64,000 bases of DNA from Theropithecus gelada (taxonomy: Eukaryota > Chordata > Mammalia > Primates > Cercopithecidae): positions 58,935,888 through 58,999,887 of the forward strand of contig NC_037686.1 in the NCBI RefSeq assembly GCF_003255815.1, in the 5' to 3' direction. Below the pieces are notes generated by a model. The model was not told the DNA's origin, did not search any database, and worked only from the letters and a program-made list of their open reading frames with translations. Positions within the stretch are counted from its first letter, which is position 1; the number at the start of each line of letters is the position of its first letter. Position numbers and translations under genes: made by a program. Shown here in pieces: positions 33,301 to 45,194 of the stretch.

Positions 33301-33518
33301 CAGGAGTTGGTAAACGATGGCCTGAAGAGCAATCTGGCCTATTGCCTGTTTAAGTGTGGTCCACAAGCAAAGCACTTTTTTTTTTTTTTTTTTTAATTTT
33401 AAGGTGATGTCTATATATCTCCATCTAATGGTCTATCTACAACAGAAAAAAATATGTGACACACAATACTTAAATATTTTATTTCTGATTTTTAGAGAAA
33501 AAGCCTGTCATTCCCTGG
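33301..33518. mobile_element. hAT-type MER DNA transposon (non-autonomous)
   Basis: Starts caggagttggtaaacgatgg and ends cctgtcattccctg, a degenerate terminal inverted repeat pair of the CAGGGGTCGGCAAAC type. Inside are aatctggcctattgcctgtt and ttttaaggtgatg. The same family occurs at 59294-59513. A T run at 33376-33394 is included. Confidence 0.7.
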
Positions 33519-33974
33519 TTTAAACAGAGATATATGCCACACTCATGGTTTGTATGACTGCATTCTTAAACTATCATCTGTCTTTAATTTGATCTCTGTA
33601 TTACTGCAATCTGTATCAGATTCCCAGATTTTTTGTTTGCTTTTATAAAGACTAGCCATTTTATCCTTTGACATATATGGAGATGTGAAAGATAAATCAT
33701 ATCCAAAATCAATATGTAGAAAAAGAACAAATGTGGAGACAATTCGTAGGGCATTAAAATATTCTAATTTTTGATTTTTTTTTTTTTTTTTGTAGTTGGT
33801 TAAGTAAGTGTATTCACTTGTCAAAGCTCATCAAACTCTATAGGTAAGGTCTGTGCTTTGTAGTTTGTAAACAATGCCTCTGTTAATGACAGAAAAAGAG
33901 AGAGAGAGTAAAAGAAACAGAGAAGTCACAAAAGAATGTCGTAGACTGTGCAATCCCAACGCCATCTTCTAGGG
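33519..33974. other. Unassigned stretch
   Basis: No gene is seen. A T run lies at about 33776-33791 and a GA-rich patch at about 33893-33910. Confidence 0.5.
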
Positions 33975-34570
33975 CTGAGAAGAATAGTGTGTGTCTCCCT
34001 GGAAAGAGGTCTTGAAATCAGATCCTGTCCATCCTTCCACAATGTTCTTCTCATTCAAAGTGTTGTTAGCTATTCTAGATCCTTTGCATTTCTGTGTGAC
34101 TTTTAGAATCAGCTTGTCTATTGCTATGGTAAAGTCTGCAGGGATTTTGACTAAGATCACCTTGGAAGTAGAGATTCAATTGGAGAGAAGAGACATCTTA
34201 GAAATATTGAGTGATCCATGAAGAGAGTATATTTCCTCACTTATTTAGATATTCTTTAGTATCTCTCTGTAATGTTTTGTAGCTTTAAGCGCATAGGTAT
34301 TACACATTTTAACAATGTATCCTTAGATATTACAACTTTTAGATATTTAGATGTCTTAGATATTTTTAGATATTTAGATAACTTAGATATTTAGATATTA
34401 TGCATTTTTCTCACTTTTCTTATTCTGTATTACTAAGATATAAACAGGTATCTATTTTTCTACATTGTATATTCAGTAATATTGCTAAACTAACTTGATA
34501 GTTATGATATTTTATACATTCTATAGATTTTTACATTTGTAATTTATTTTATCTGTGTGCATATGTGTGT
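33975..34570 (-). mobile_element. L1 ORF2 fragment, antisense
   Basis: The + strand reverse-complements L1 ORF2 past the RT domain: ttgttagctattctagatcc, tttagaatcagcttgtctat, gcagggattttgactaagat, acatcttagaaatattgagt. The left edge is fairly sharp; the right part fades into AT repeats. Confidence 0.8.
34321..34412 (+). repeat. Degenerate TTAGATAT tandem array
   Basis: At least eight copies of ttagatat/ttagata with irregular spacing, probably a local expansion within the L1 fragment. Confidence 0.8.
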
Positions 34571-34828
34571 CTGTTAAGAGAGATATGTTGGAAACCAATG
34601 TTTAACAGGCTCTTGACTGTTGAACATTTTTCTGTAATCTTCATGTGTCTTTCAGTCCAGTGATTCTCACCAAAACCACAGAGCTTCTACTCCAGCCTTG
34701 GTCCTTTACACTCACAAAAATTCACCTTGGGGAAAGTGATCTGACAACTGTAACAAATTTAAAATGCCCTTCCTGTGGGATAATTCTGCCTCAACACTTT
34801 CCTCTTATTTCTACATCTAGAATGATAT

Positions 34829-35098
34829 ATTTTAGCCAGGTGTGGTGGATCACGCTTGTAATCCCAGCACTTTGGGAAGCCGAAGGGGGTGAATTGCTTG
34901 ACCCCAGGAGTTTGAGACCAGCCTGGGCAACAGGGTAAAACCTTGTCTCTATAAAAAATGCAAATATTATCTGGGCACGGTGGCATGCACCTGTAGTCCC
35001 AGCAACTCGGGAGGCTGAAGTGGGAGGATCCCTTGAGCCTGGGAAGCCAAGGTTGCAGTGAGCCATAAGACTGAAAACCCATCTCAAAGGAAAAAAAA
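34829..35098 (+). mobile_element. Alu (J-like), diverged
   Basis: tagccaggtgtggtggatca start, two monomers with atatctgggcacggtggcat-type middle, shortened right end before the A tail. J-like by the ggaggctgaagtgggaggat segment. Confidence 0.92.
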
Positions 35099-35121
35099 AT
35101 ATATATATATATATATATATT
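35099..35121. repeat. (TA)n short array in the Alu tail
   Basis: About eleven ta units directly after the Alu A tail, a common site for microsatellite birth. Confidence 0.9.
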
Positions 35122-35278
35122 TCAATAAACGTAAGTATGAGATCAGAGGCTTCTGAGAATACAATGATAATAAAGATTATTTTAATGTTCTTTTTTGCAC
35201 TTCAACTGGTGGCTAATATGATAAGCTGTCAACTTCAACTTTGATGTACTCTGAAATATAATTGTATGCTTGAGTTCT
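35122..35278. other. Unassigned short stretch
   Basis: Nothing recognised. Confidence 0.5.
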
Positions 35279-35686
35279 GTCTTGGTCTATTAGGGCTACT
35301 ATAACAAAATACTTCCCACAGGGTAATTTATAAACAATAGAAATTTGTTTCTCTCAGTTTTGAAGGTTGGAAAGTCCCAACAAGGCACTAGTGGATTCAG
35401 CATCCCATGAGGGCTCTCTCTTTCTTCAAAGTCTATGCCTTCTCATTGCATCTTCACCTGCCAGAGGGGGAAAAAGCAGACAAAGGCTGTGCTATCATGT
35501 GGGAGAAGTGATGGAAGGGCCAGGTAACTTACTGAAGCCTCTTTATAAGGGAATTAATCCCATTAATGAAAGCAGAGTCCACCTGACTTAATCACTACCC
35601 AAAAGACTCCACCTTTTAAAACTACTTCAATGGGGATTAGATTTCAGTATGAATTTTAGAGGGACACACAGTTCTAAACCATAGCA
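35279..35686 (-). mobile_element. MLT1-like MaLR LTR, near complete
   Basis: The + strand begins tgtcttggtctattagggct and continues gggtaatttataaacaatag, catcccatgagggctct, taatcccattaatgaaagca, ending gttctaaaccatagca. This is the reverse complement of an MLT1 LTR; no internal sequence follows. Confidence 0.85.
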
Positions 35687-35774
35687 ACTTGAGATAGGTT
35701 CCTTTTTAGCATGAATATATTTTCCTTTGTGATAATAAAAACACATGGGCTGACAATGCTATTATGAGTTGAGT

Positions 35775-35850
35775 ACTCACCAACGCATTCAATAAATATT
35801 GATTGAGTTCCCACTATGTGAAATATAAGTCAATACCTGACTTTTATCAA
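35775..35850 (-). mobile_element. L2 3'-end fragment
   Basis: cattcaataaatattgattg and agttcccactatgtg fit the reverse complement of the L2 3' end. Short and diverged. Confidence 0.5.
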
Positions 35851-36097
35851 ACTATTTTCTACTCAGTGATAGAAAATAACTTTTTGAGACTATGCACACA
35901 CGTTCTTATGCTCACCTGAGCACTGAGCCAGAGAAGGATCACAGCCCAACAGTTCACATAGAAAAGGCGAGACTAAGTGTCATTATCCGCTGCCATCTGA
36001 TGTGCCTTTTAAACATAAATCGTGTTGCTAGAGTTCCAGTCACAGTACAGAAGAAGAGAGGAGTTAAAATGGTTTTTTGACTGTTTTCACTATCAAT
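35851..36097. other. Unassigned short stretch
   Basis: Nothing recognised. Confidence 0.5.
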
Positions 36098-36305
36098 TTT
36101 TTTTTTTTTTTTTTGAGACGGAGTTTCGCTCTGTTGCCCAGGCTGGAGTACAGTGGCGCGATCTCGGCTCACTGCAAGCTCTGCCTCCCGGGTTCCCGCC
36201 ATTCTCCTGCCTCAGCTTCCCGAGTAGCTGGGACTACAGGCTCCCACCACCTCGCCCGGCTAGTTTTTTTTTTTTGTATTTTTTTAGTAGAGACGGGGTT
36301 TCACC
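36098..36305 (-). mobile_element. AluY-like, 5' truncated
   Basis: Poly-T, gagacggagtttcgctctgt, one full right monomer, the linker and part of the left monomer, ending abruptly at acggggtttcacc. The linker reads cacctcgcccggctagt, i.e. actagccgggcgaggtg on the sense strand, a form that I associate with Old World monkey AluY. Low divergence. Confidence 0.9.
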
Positions 36306-37689
36306 TTTTGTATCACACTTCTGCTTCCCCAATGTTTATAACAGCTTCCACCACTGGTCTACCTGCTTTGTTTCGTAAGATGGTGAAATCGAGTATTTGC
36401 TCCCTATAGTCTTCCTTCTCTCTCTCTCCTCTCTGTGCCTCCCCACCCTCTCTCTTGTGCACACCCACGCACACACATGCACGCATGAGCCTAAAAACAT
36501 GTGACATGACTGTGGACTACAAAAACAAAAAAAGCTTCTCAAAATTAGAAGAGCTCAAAAAGCAAAAGAACCAAGAGTGATGTAGGGAAACTGAGTTAAA
36601 ATGTTATTTGAAAAATAATAATAATAAACACAGGAAACAACCATTTGAGTAATTAGATAAAAATCTGAAAATTGGAATTCTTAAGATGTTTCATAAATAC
36701 AATAATTTTAAAAAACTTTCAAATAGAACTAACTTTTTTCTCTTGATGGGAAGTTTTAGAATAAATTAGCATATTCAAACAGACCCCCCCCAAAAAAGAA
36801 CTTAAAGCACAAAACCATTAGATAGAATCCTGTTCTGACTTTCTCATTTTACAGAAAATATATATATCTTTCAAACATAGACTATAGAAGGTGATATTAA
36901 AAATTGATAAATGATCTTACTAATAAGATTGTGTATGGGGGAGGGAGATGAAGAGAAAATTAAGAATACCAGCAAGCATCATTCTTAGTATATGGAACGG
37001 TTTTTGCATATCACAAGCTACTGTAGCCTGAGCTTCATTTGTTTTAGGAGATTATTATACTAGTTTTCTTTAATATTGAATTTTGTTAAATCACTTTGTA
37101 ATCACAGCAATCTTAGAGGAAAAAACATGCAACTATCTTGTCACGATTGCTATGTTTACTAAACTTTATCACAATTTCTCACTGAGAAACTTCTGCTATT
37201 CCAAGAATTGAAGTGAATCATGAAAAGTAAAGTAAATTTACATCAAAATTATAAGCTCTAACATGATGATCCATGGGAAAAATATTCTAGGTTTTTTTCA
37301 TACTTATTAACAGGTATCTATAGCAGTGAGGCATTTATGTATTAAAAAAGATAAATTTAAAGGAGATTACTCATGTTTAATTCTATTGCTAACTACAATG
37401 TATTTGCTTCGCAGTTTGCCAAATGGGTCCTACTTTTCAGGAATCAGAAACTAAAAAAGTATGTTATGGAAGATTTTACAAAAGTGTAAAATTTCATTTG
37501 AAGTTCTACTGTTCTTTCATCTGCTACTTCTTTCCTTTCTTTCAAAGAATAGATTCTGTGCCATACAATGTGATACATTAAAACCTTATATAAACCTTCA
37601 AACGTGATGAAAATATTAGATGCTACTAAGATAGACACACATTTTCCTACTCCTGCTTATTAAGTTCAATTAAAAGCCTTGAATATTAT
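36306..37689. other. Unassigned AT-rich stretch
   Basis: No gene is seen. A pyrimidine-rich then CA-rich patch lies at 36410-36485 (ctctctctcc, later cacacacatgcacgc). The rest has no recognised repeat. Confidence 0.5.
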
Positions 37690-40600
37690 ATATAAAACAC
37701 TCATAGGAAGACTTTTAAGGCTGGAGAGAGGAAGGCAGACCCACAGGTATAGCCAAAACCAAGGAACGAAATAGTGTGAGCCTTTGGGTTTCCCTCTTGT
37801 CTCGTATGTTCTAGATCTGGAGCTTAAGAAGATTTCACCCCAGAAGTTCCAACAGGTACAGAGAAGCCATAAAAACTTGCCATCTTTAACCACATGAGGA
37901 AGAAAGGGGGACCCCATAGACACGGAATATTTTTAGATAATAATTGCTCTACTTCAGACAAAAACTACAGAAAAATATGGTGGCTCTACACCAATCCATG
38001 CCAGCAAAGCCCCAGGGGAGTACCTAAACTTCCGTCTTTAGGAGGATGTAATAAGGCATCTGCCTGGTTACATCACTGAAGGTCAAATAGGGCTTCAGTG
38101 CATTCATGCCACTGACCACAGTACACCCTCCCACCTCCGACATGTCAGTAATGACTGTGTGAGGCCAGAACTCTCACTCCAGTTCAGCAGTAATGAAAAG
38201 CCTCCCCTCCTAATTGTCAACAGAGAATACGGGGGAAGACAGGAATCCTCTACTTGGCAGTACTGAGGCAAAATCTTTCCATATCCCACCTCTTCCTTTA
38301 TCTGGCAAAACAAACTAGCCAAGAACACTGAAATAAGATCCAGAGTCACATAAAATAATATAAGAATGTCAAGTTTTTATTTGAAAATCACGTTCATACC
38401 AAGAATCAGAAACATCTCAAAATAACTTTTTAAACATACAATAGACACCAGCACTAAGATGACAGATAATTATCTGACAAAGATGGTAAAGCAGTAAGAG
38501 TATCAGCAAACTATTATGAACATGCTTGAGACAAATGAAATGAAGAGAACGGAAAGCCTCAGCAAAGAAATAGAAAGTTTCAGCATGAAATAAAATAGAA
38601 ATATTGTAAATAAAAAATACAACAACCCAAATAAAGGCTCTGTATTTGGACTCTTTGGCAGACTGAGGAGGACATCATCAGAGAACATAGGAAAGAATTA
38701 GCAAGCTCAAAAAAGTTGTAAAATATTTAATCTGAACAATAGAGGGAAAATAAAAACAAAAAACAAATGAAAGACAGCCTCAGACCCTGTGGGTCTGTAA
38801 AAATAATTCTAACATTTGTGTTATTGAAGTATTAGAGTGGATAAGGAAAACAGGGAAACAAGTACTTAAAGATATAAATGTGGCTAAATATGTTCTAATT
38901 TCAGCAAGAAATACAACTCTACTGATGGAAAGAACTAAGTAAATTCTTTAAAATATTAACCCAAGTAAAACCCTTTTAATACACATCATAAATAAATTTC
39001 TAAAAACGAAAGCTGAAAAAAATATCCTGAAAGCAATCATAGAAATATTACCCTTTGACTATAGGGGCAAAACAAAATGAATGAGTGGATATGGAGGCCA
39101 GAAGGAAATAGCACAATATTTCTCAAATGTTGAAATAAAAAAGAACTGCCAATCTAGAATATTATATTCTGTGAAAATATCCCTCAGAAATAAAAGAAGC
39201 CCAAAGATATTCTCAGATAAAAGAAAACTAGGATTATTAGTCACAGTATATGCTCTATAGAAGAATGAGTAATGTACTTTTTATAAACAGAAAGGAAAAA
39301 ATAGAATGAACCTTTGAACATCAGAAATAACATAGTAAAAATATGGTAAATATAATAGGTCTTCCTTCCCCTCTTCAGTTATCTAAATTATTAGTGCTTA
39401 ATAGGTGAAGCAAAAATTACAACATTTTTAGATGTGGTTCTAAATGTACATAGAGAAAATATTTAAGACAATTATAAATAGGAGAGGATAAAGGAATAAA
39501 GAAATGTAAGGAAAGATAAGATTTCTACCCCACTCAAAGTAGTATGCCCAAAATCACCATAGAAAAATCAAAATTGAATTATTTTAAAAAATGGTAAGGC
39601 AGGAAAAAAGAAAACAGATAACAAAACAGATATTTTTTTAAAAAAAATGTTAAGCACTAGTATATTACCAAAAACTTTAAATATAAATGGTCTAACCACA
39701 ACAATTAAATAGTGGAAATAGGTAGTGAATTTTAAAAAATGATGAAACTGTATGCTGCCTATGAGAAACTCACTTCACATATAATAATCTAGGCAGGTTA
39801 GCGTAAAATAAATGGTAAAAGATATATCACACAAACATTAATCAAAGGAAAGCAAGTGTCTCTATGTTAATATTAGAAAAACTAGATTTCAGAGCATTAA
39901 AAATTATCAGAGATAGACAGAGACATTGTGTGATAATAAAATGATGTCAATCTACCAAGAACATGCAGCAATCTTACATGGCTATAAATCAAACATCAGT
40001 GCTGCAAAATGTGTAAGACAAAAACTGATAGAATTAAGAAAGAAAGTAGAAAAGTAAATCTACAATTGTAGGTGGACATTTTAAAACACACATATCAACT
40101 GGGAATGGTGGCTCACGCCTGTAACCCCAGCACTTTGGGAGGCCCAGATAGGTGTATCACTTGAAGTCAGGAGTTCAAGACCAGCCTGGCAAACATGGAG
40201 GAGCCATCTCTACTAAAACTACAAAAAAATAGCCAGGCATGGTGGTGCATGCCTGTAGTCCCAGCTACTCGGGAGGCTGAGGCAGGAGAATCGCATGAAC
40301 CCTGGAGACAGAGGTTGCAGTGAGCCGAGATCACACGACTACACTCCAGCCTGGACTACAGAGCGATACTCTGTCACAAAACAACAACTACAACAAAAAA
40401 AACCCCACATGTCAACAAATGATAAAACAACCAGACAGAAAGTCAGAGAGGATACAGAAGATCTTAGCAATATCATCAGTCAACAGGCTGTAGTCAACAT
40501 TTATAAAATACTCTCCCAAACAACATTGGAATACCCATTTTTTGAAGGGTTCATAAAGGATTTACCAATATAGATTATATTATGGCCCATAAAACAAACA

Positions 40601-41345
40601 TTAACAAGTTTTAAGGAATTAAAATCATACATAGAGTGTTCTTCAACCACGATGGAATTACAGAGAGTTACTAATACCAGTGAGCATCATTGTTAGTATA
40701 TGAAATGCGCTAATCAGTAACATAAAGGGAGCAAAAAAGGAGAAAAATCTGAACATTTGGAAAATAAGTAACACACTTATAAGTAATCCAAAGTTCAAAA
40801 GAAATGAAAATTAAAATATACATTGAACTGAATGAAAATATAAACTTAAGAGGATAACTCATAACACTAAATGTATTAATTAGGAAAGTGAAAAAGTCTT
40901 CAATCAATAATCAAAACCCCAAGCTCAAAAATCTAGAAAATAAGAAAAAATTAGAAACCAAAAGTAAGAAGAAGAAAGAAAATAATAAATACAAGCACAA
41001 AGTGACATGGAATTTTAATAAAAATGAAGACAAATTATTTAAAATCATGATTTCTTAAATCATTCATAATACTTTAATCTTTGAGTAAGATTGACAAAGA
41101 AATAAAAAAGAGAAAATACAAAGCAGTAATATCAGGAATGAGACATGCAATGTTACTGCACATCATATAAGCATCAAAAAAATAAGAAAACCCTACAACT
41201 TTTGTACTTATAATTTTGGTAAGGTACACAAAAGGAACTATTTTTTAAAATCTACCATATGTTATGCAATATGAAATAGATAACTTGAATATCCCTATAA
41301 CTCTGAAGAAAACTAAGTTTATAATATAAAAATCTCTCAAATAAC
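37690..41345 (+). mobile_element. L1 (L1MA/L1PB-like): 5'UTR, ORF1 and first part of ORF2
   Basis: Ordered L1 text: 5'UTR at about 37690-38480 (end region gaaaatcacgttcataccaa), ORF1 at about 38480-39260 (acatgcttgagacaaatgaa, gcctcagcaaagaaatagaa, tggaggccagaaggaaatag), inter-ORF at about 39300-39640, ORF2 start at about 39640 (aatataaatggtctaac). The Alu at 40100-40405 interrupts it; ORF2 resumes at 40406 (aaaacaaccagacagaaagt) and fades at about 41345. It has no 3' end, so it was cut by a later event. All frames are broken. The left edge is uncertain. Confidence 0.78.
40100..40405 (+). mobile_element. Alu (S-like), full length with target duplication
   Basis: tgggaatggtggctcacgcc to an A-rich tail with caacaacta interruptions. 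Flanks cacatatcaac (40089-40099) and cacatgtcaac (40406-40416) form an 11-base target duplication with one change, inside L1 ORF2. Confidence 0.95.
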
Positions 41346-42241
41346 CAATCTTGAAGATGGCCTAATAGAATCCCCTAGTGATCACCACCACCCCCAAGAG
41401 GTATATCAAATTGAACAATTATCCATGCCTTCAAACTCCTTCACAAGAATTAAAAAAAAAAAAGTGAGAGGTGACAGTACTTGTTTTAACAGAATCATCA
41501 CAAAGATCGTATTGAAGAGGGTAACAAGGACAGTCTTGCACTGCTTGCACCACCCTTCCCTCAACCCCAGGCAGTGTAATGCAGAGAGAGGATCTGTCTT
41601 TGTGACAGTGGGAGAGGGAAGTGTGCAAGGAGTGTTACCTTGGAACCCTGTACTAGACCCGTCACAGTAAAACAGCACTAGGCAGATCTCCATGGCCCCT
41701 GAACAGAGCTCCTAGACCTGCCCTGGTCCGGAAGGGAATCTGCTGCCCCAGCAGGGCCCCAAATAAGTTTGAGTGGCAATGAGTTTGTAACAGCTGAGTT
41801 CCCTGGCAAACCACAGCGCTGCACTGATCTCAGAGACTGTGGGTTCAGGGTGCACACCAGCACAACATCAGCCATGGCAGCCACAAGGCTGCCTGTGTCA
41901 CCTCTCCTACAGCTCCAGGCAGTGCAGTATGCAGAAAATCTTCTTCCTGGGGGAAGGAGAGGAAAGCGAATAGAGGACCTTGTCTTACAATCTGCTACCA
42001 GCCTTACCACAGTAAAACAGCACCAGGCAAAATCCCATAGCCTCTGATTCCAGGCCATTTGCTCCCAAATGGCACTTCTAGATCCACTCTGGGCCAGAAG
42101 GGAATCTCCCACCCTAGTAGGATAGACCCAAGTTATGGCTGGCTTCACCACCTGCTAATTATAGTGGTCTTGAGCCTTGAATAAACATCAGGCAGTAGCA
42201 GTCGTGAGTCTTGGGTGTAACCCGGGGGTAACTGGGGTGGT
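41346..42241 (+). mobile_element. L1 5'UTR fragment (L1PB/L1MA-like), truncated downstream
   Basis: Starts at ttgaagatggcctaatagaa, the L1 5' terminus with its YY1-like aagatggc, and follows a GC-richer 5'UTR: gacagtcttgcactgct, ctggtccggaagggaatctg, aacagcaccaggcaaaatcc, ttgaataaacatcaggcagt. It ends at about 42241, where antisense ERVL begins, so ORF1, ORF2 and tail are absent. Confidence 0.75.
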
Positions 42242-45194
42242 CTAAAAGGCAATAGGTTTGGGGATCATTCTGTCAATCCAGCTGCTTAAAGATGATGGTG
42301 ACCATGGTTAGACCACGGAATTACATGAGCATTGGCCCATTGGAACACTTCATTTGTGAAGTCAGTTCTTTAATTGCAAACAATGCTGTGGGGGATTCCA
42401 TGAAAATGGATAAGGCATTCTGTAACTGTACAGATGGTAGTTTTGGCAGAAATATTGCATGCAGAGAATCCAAATACATATTTGAGTGTCTATTCCAGTA
42501 AGAATAAAACACGTCCCTTTCCATGATGGAAGTGTTCCAATGTAATCAACCTGCCAAGAGGTAGCTAACATATCGCCCAAGGGAATGGTGCCATATCAGG
42601 GACTCAGTTCTGGTATCTGCTGCTGACAGATGTGACATGCATCACTGGCTATTGCCAAATTGCCCTTGATGAGTGGATGTCTGTGTTCTTGAGTCCATGC
42701 ATAATCTCTATCCCTGTTACCATGGCCATTATTTAAATGAACCTGTGGCACAAGGACAGCAATTACTGGGAAAGAGAATGACTGGTCTCCACAGAACAGG
42801 TCATGCTATTCACTTGCTTGTTTATATCTTCTTCTTCTGAGATTACCTTTCAGCAAGCACTCACATAGGACACAAATATCTACACTTTTTGATATTATAC
42901 CATTCATATAAGCATATTCACATAGCTTGCTCCCAGAACTCCTTGTCTCCAATTTTCAATCATGTTCCTTAGTATTCAATGGTAATCCAGCCAAATCATT
43001 GGCCACAGCCAATGAATTGCTTTTTTTTTTTTAATTAACTTTTACTTTAGATAGTTGAGATACACATGCAGATTTGTTACATGGGAATATTGCATGATGC
43101 TTGGGTGAACTGCTATAGATTTTACTTCTGGCCATTTCTCCTCCCAGGCAAAATGAATAACCAGGTGCACTGCTAAAATTTCTGCCAACTGGATGAATTT
43201 TGTTTGCCATTGTTCATTAGGAATGTTCCAGAAAGACATTGTAGTGCTGGAGCACTTTCTGGTGTTGCTCTAATATCACACAGAACCATCTGTAAACTAG
43301 GCCTAATTTTTCTCTTCCTCGGTTACTAGATGGCAGAGCAGCTTGCACAGCAGCAGAATTGCAAAGCATTCTGTTGTTTTGGGTTCCACTCAAGCTAGTA
43401 TCTTTATAGGTTACTCCAATAATGGGCCCCAGTATCACACCCAAATAAGGAATATATTTCCTCCAAAATCAAAAGAGGACCACTAATCCTTCTACCTCTT
43501 TATTGGTGAAATGAGGGGCTAAAAACAGTAACTTATTCTTTACCTTTGAAGGGACATTTCAACATGCCACATATGACAAAAATTCCACTGATATGAAAGG
43601 TCTCTGAATTTTTGTCAGATTTATTTCCACCCTCTAACATGCGAATGTCTTGCCAGTATTTCTAGAATAGTTGTTACTTTCTTCTCACCGGGTCTAATCA
43701 GCACAATATCATCAATGTAATGAACCGTCACAATGTTTTATGGAGGAGAAAGGCAATCAAGGTCCCTATGAACTAAATTATGGAAAAGAGAGTTGACATA
43801 CTCCTAAGATAAGACAGTGAATGTGTATTTCTAACCTTGCCAGCTGAAAACAAACTGCCTCTGTTGATCATTACTAAGAAGTATAGATTTTAAAAAGCCA
43901 AATTAATAGCTCCATACCAGTTCCTAAGGCATGCGTTAATTTTCTCAAGCAATGAAACTACATATGACAGTGCATCTGGAATAGGATAAACTGCCTGATT
44001 AAGTGGACAACGTTTCAGTGCCATATTCCAAGATCCATTTGTTTCTGCACAGGCTAAACAGAGAAGCCGAAAGGACATGTGGTGGGAATCATTACTGTGC
44101 ATCTCTCCAGCCCTTGCTGGGGACACTCATCTCTGCAATCCCTCCGAAAATGCTTTATTGCTTTTGACTTACTATTTTTCTAGGCCGCGGTAGTTCTGGT
44201 GTCTTCCACTTTCCTTTTATTGATGATAACCATAGTTACATTTGTAAAATGATGATTACAGATGAATAGTAAGTTTTAGACCATGAGGCACGTTTCTTTC
44301 TGAAGGTACCTCATCTTCCTTCATTTCAAGACTCTGGTATTGTAAACTGGCACTGAGAATTTTTGTGGGACTATGCATGACTCTCTGTTTTGGAGAATCA
44401 ACTTAGAATTCTATTCAATAGACCTAGGACTCTTCTGCTTATACCAGTGAATTAAGAGCTCAGTAACTTGCCTATCTATTTCTTTTCCTGAAATATCATG
44501 ATGAACTAGCCAAAGCCATAGATCTCTGCAAGTCAGACTATTCTAGTCACCACTTGGGCTCTTACACATGTGACAGGAACCATATCCATTTTGTCTTTGG
44601 TGATCAAGTGCTGTCATTTATTCCCTGTCATCAGAGATTCCATTATCCCCATTAACATTTAGTTTCATGGTAGCAGTTCCCACTGCAAATTCTGAACTAC
44701 AGAGAAGAGAGACCACAGAGCTCTTCAAGGATGCTAGGGGCTCTCCACCGAAATCTGTTTCTCTCAGTTGTGATAAACAACTGGACCTTCCCAGAGTGTG
44801 TGAGCACATCCTACATGGTAACCCACTCTAATAGTCCAACTGCCCTAAGCCAATAGATACCTTCCTAGACAGTATTCCAAGGTATTACTGGTATTTGAAC
44901 TTCATTTTGTGTGGGTCATCCTTCAGCCTATGTCAACCAACCAAACACCCAAATCCTTGCTAACCCCTCAAGCTAAAATAAAGCATCTTTGCCTAGTGGG
45001 CCTATCTCAATACATTTGCCCTGGTCTAACTTTATGTTCCTTTCATCATTTTCTCACTCCCTTAATATCCATTCCCACATATATTCTTCATATTGATGCC
45101 AGTATAAATTGGAAAAAACAGGTGGCACTTTTGGTGTGTTGCACACTTCCTCATCAGTCACCCTTTGCTGATAAAAGAGATCAAAGAAAATCTA
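42242..45194 (-). mobile_element. ERVL-type pol remnant, antisense (integrase to RT)
   Basis: On the minus strand the integrase core is clear at 42362-42580, with a WQVDYIGTLPSWKG patch holding the first catalytic aspartate region. Further right (upstream in the gene) the RT box at 43690-43725 encodes VHYIDDIVLI, so the YIDD catalytic motif is still readable. About 43890-44130 resembles the RT fingers (ALSYVVSLLEKINA, WYGAINLA). Stops and shifts break it. A small L1 lies at 43021-43105. The rightmost 300 bases are assigned by continuity only. Confidence 0.78.
43021..43105 (-). mobile_element. Short L1 3'-end insertion in ERVL
   Basis: Poly-T, then ttttactttagatagttg and catgcagatttgttacatgg, the antisense L1 3' terminus, only about 85 bases. 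Flanks tgaattgc (43013) and tgaactgc (43106) suggest a target duplication with one change. Confidence 0.75.

Noticed and set aside
34759..35087. Frames of 107 and 98 codons on the minus strand
   Set aside because: Alu-derived reading on the antisense strand.
36022..36409. Frames of 118 and 110 codons on the plus strand
   Set aside because: They read through an antisense Alu and show the usual Alu-derived peptide text. Not a gene.
41769..42047. 92-codon plus-strand frame
   Set aside because: Lies in an L1 5'UTR fragment; L1 5'UTRs are non-coding on this strand.
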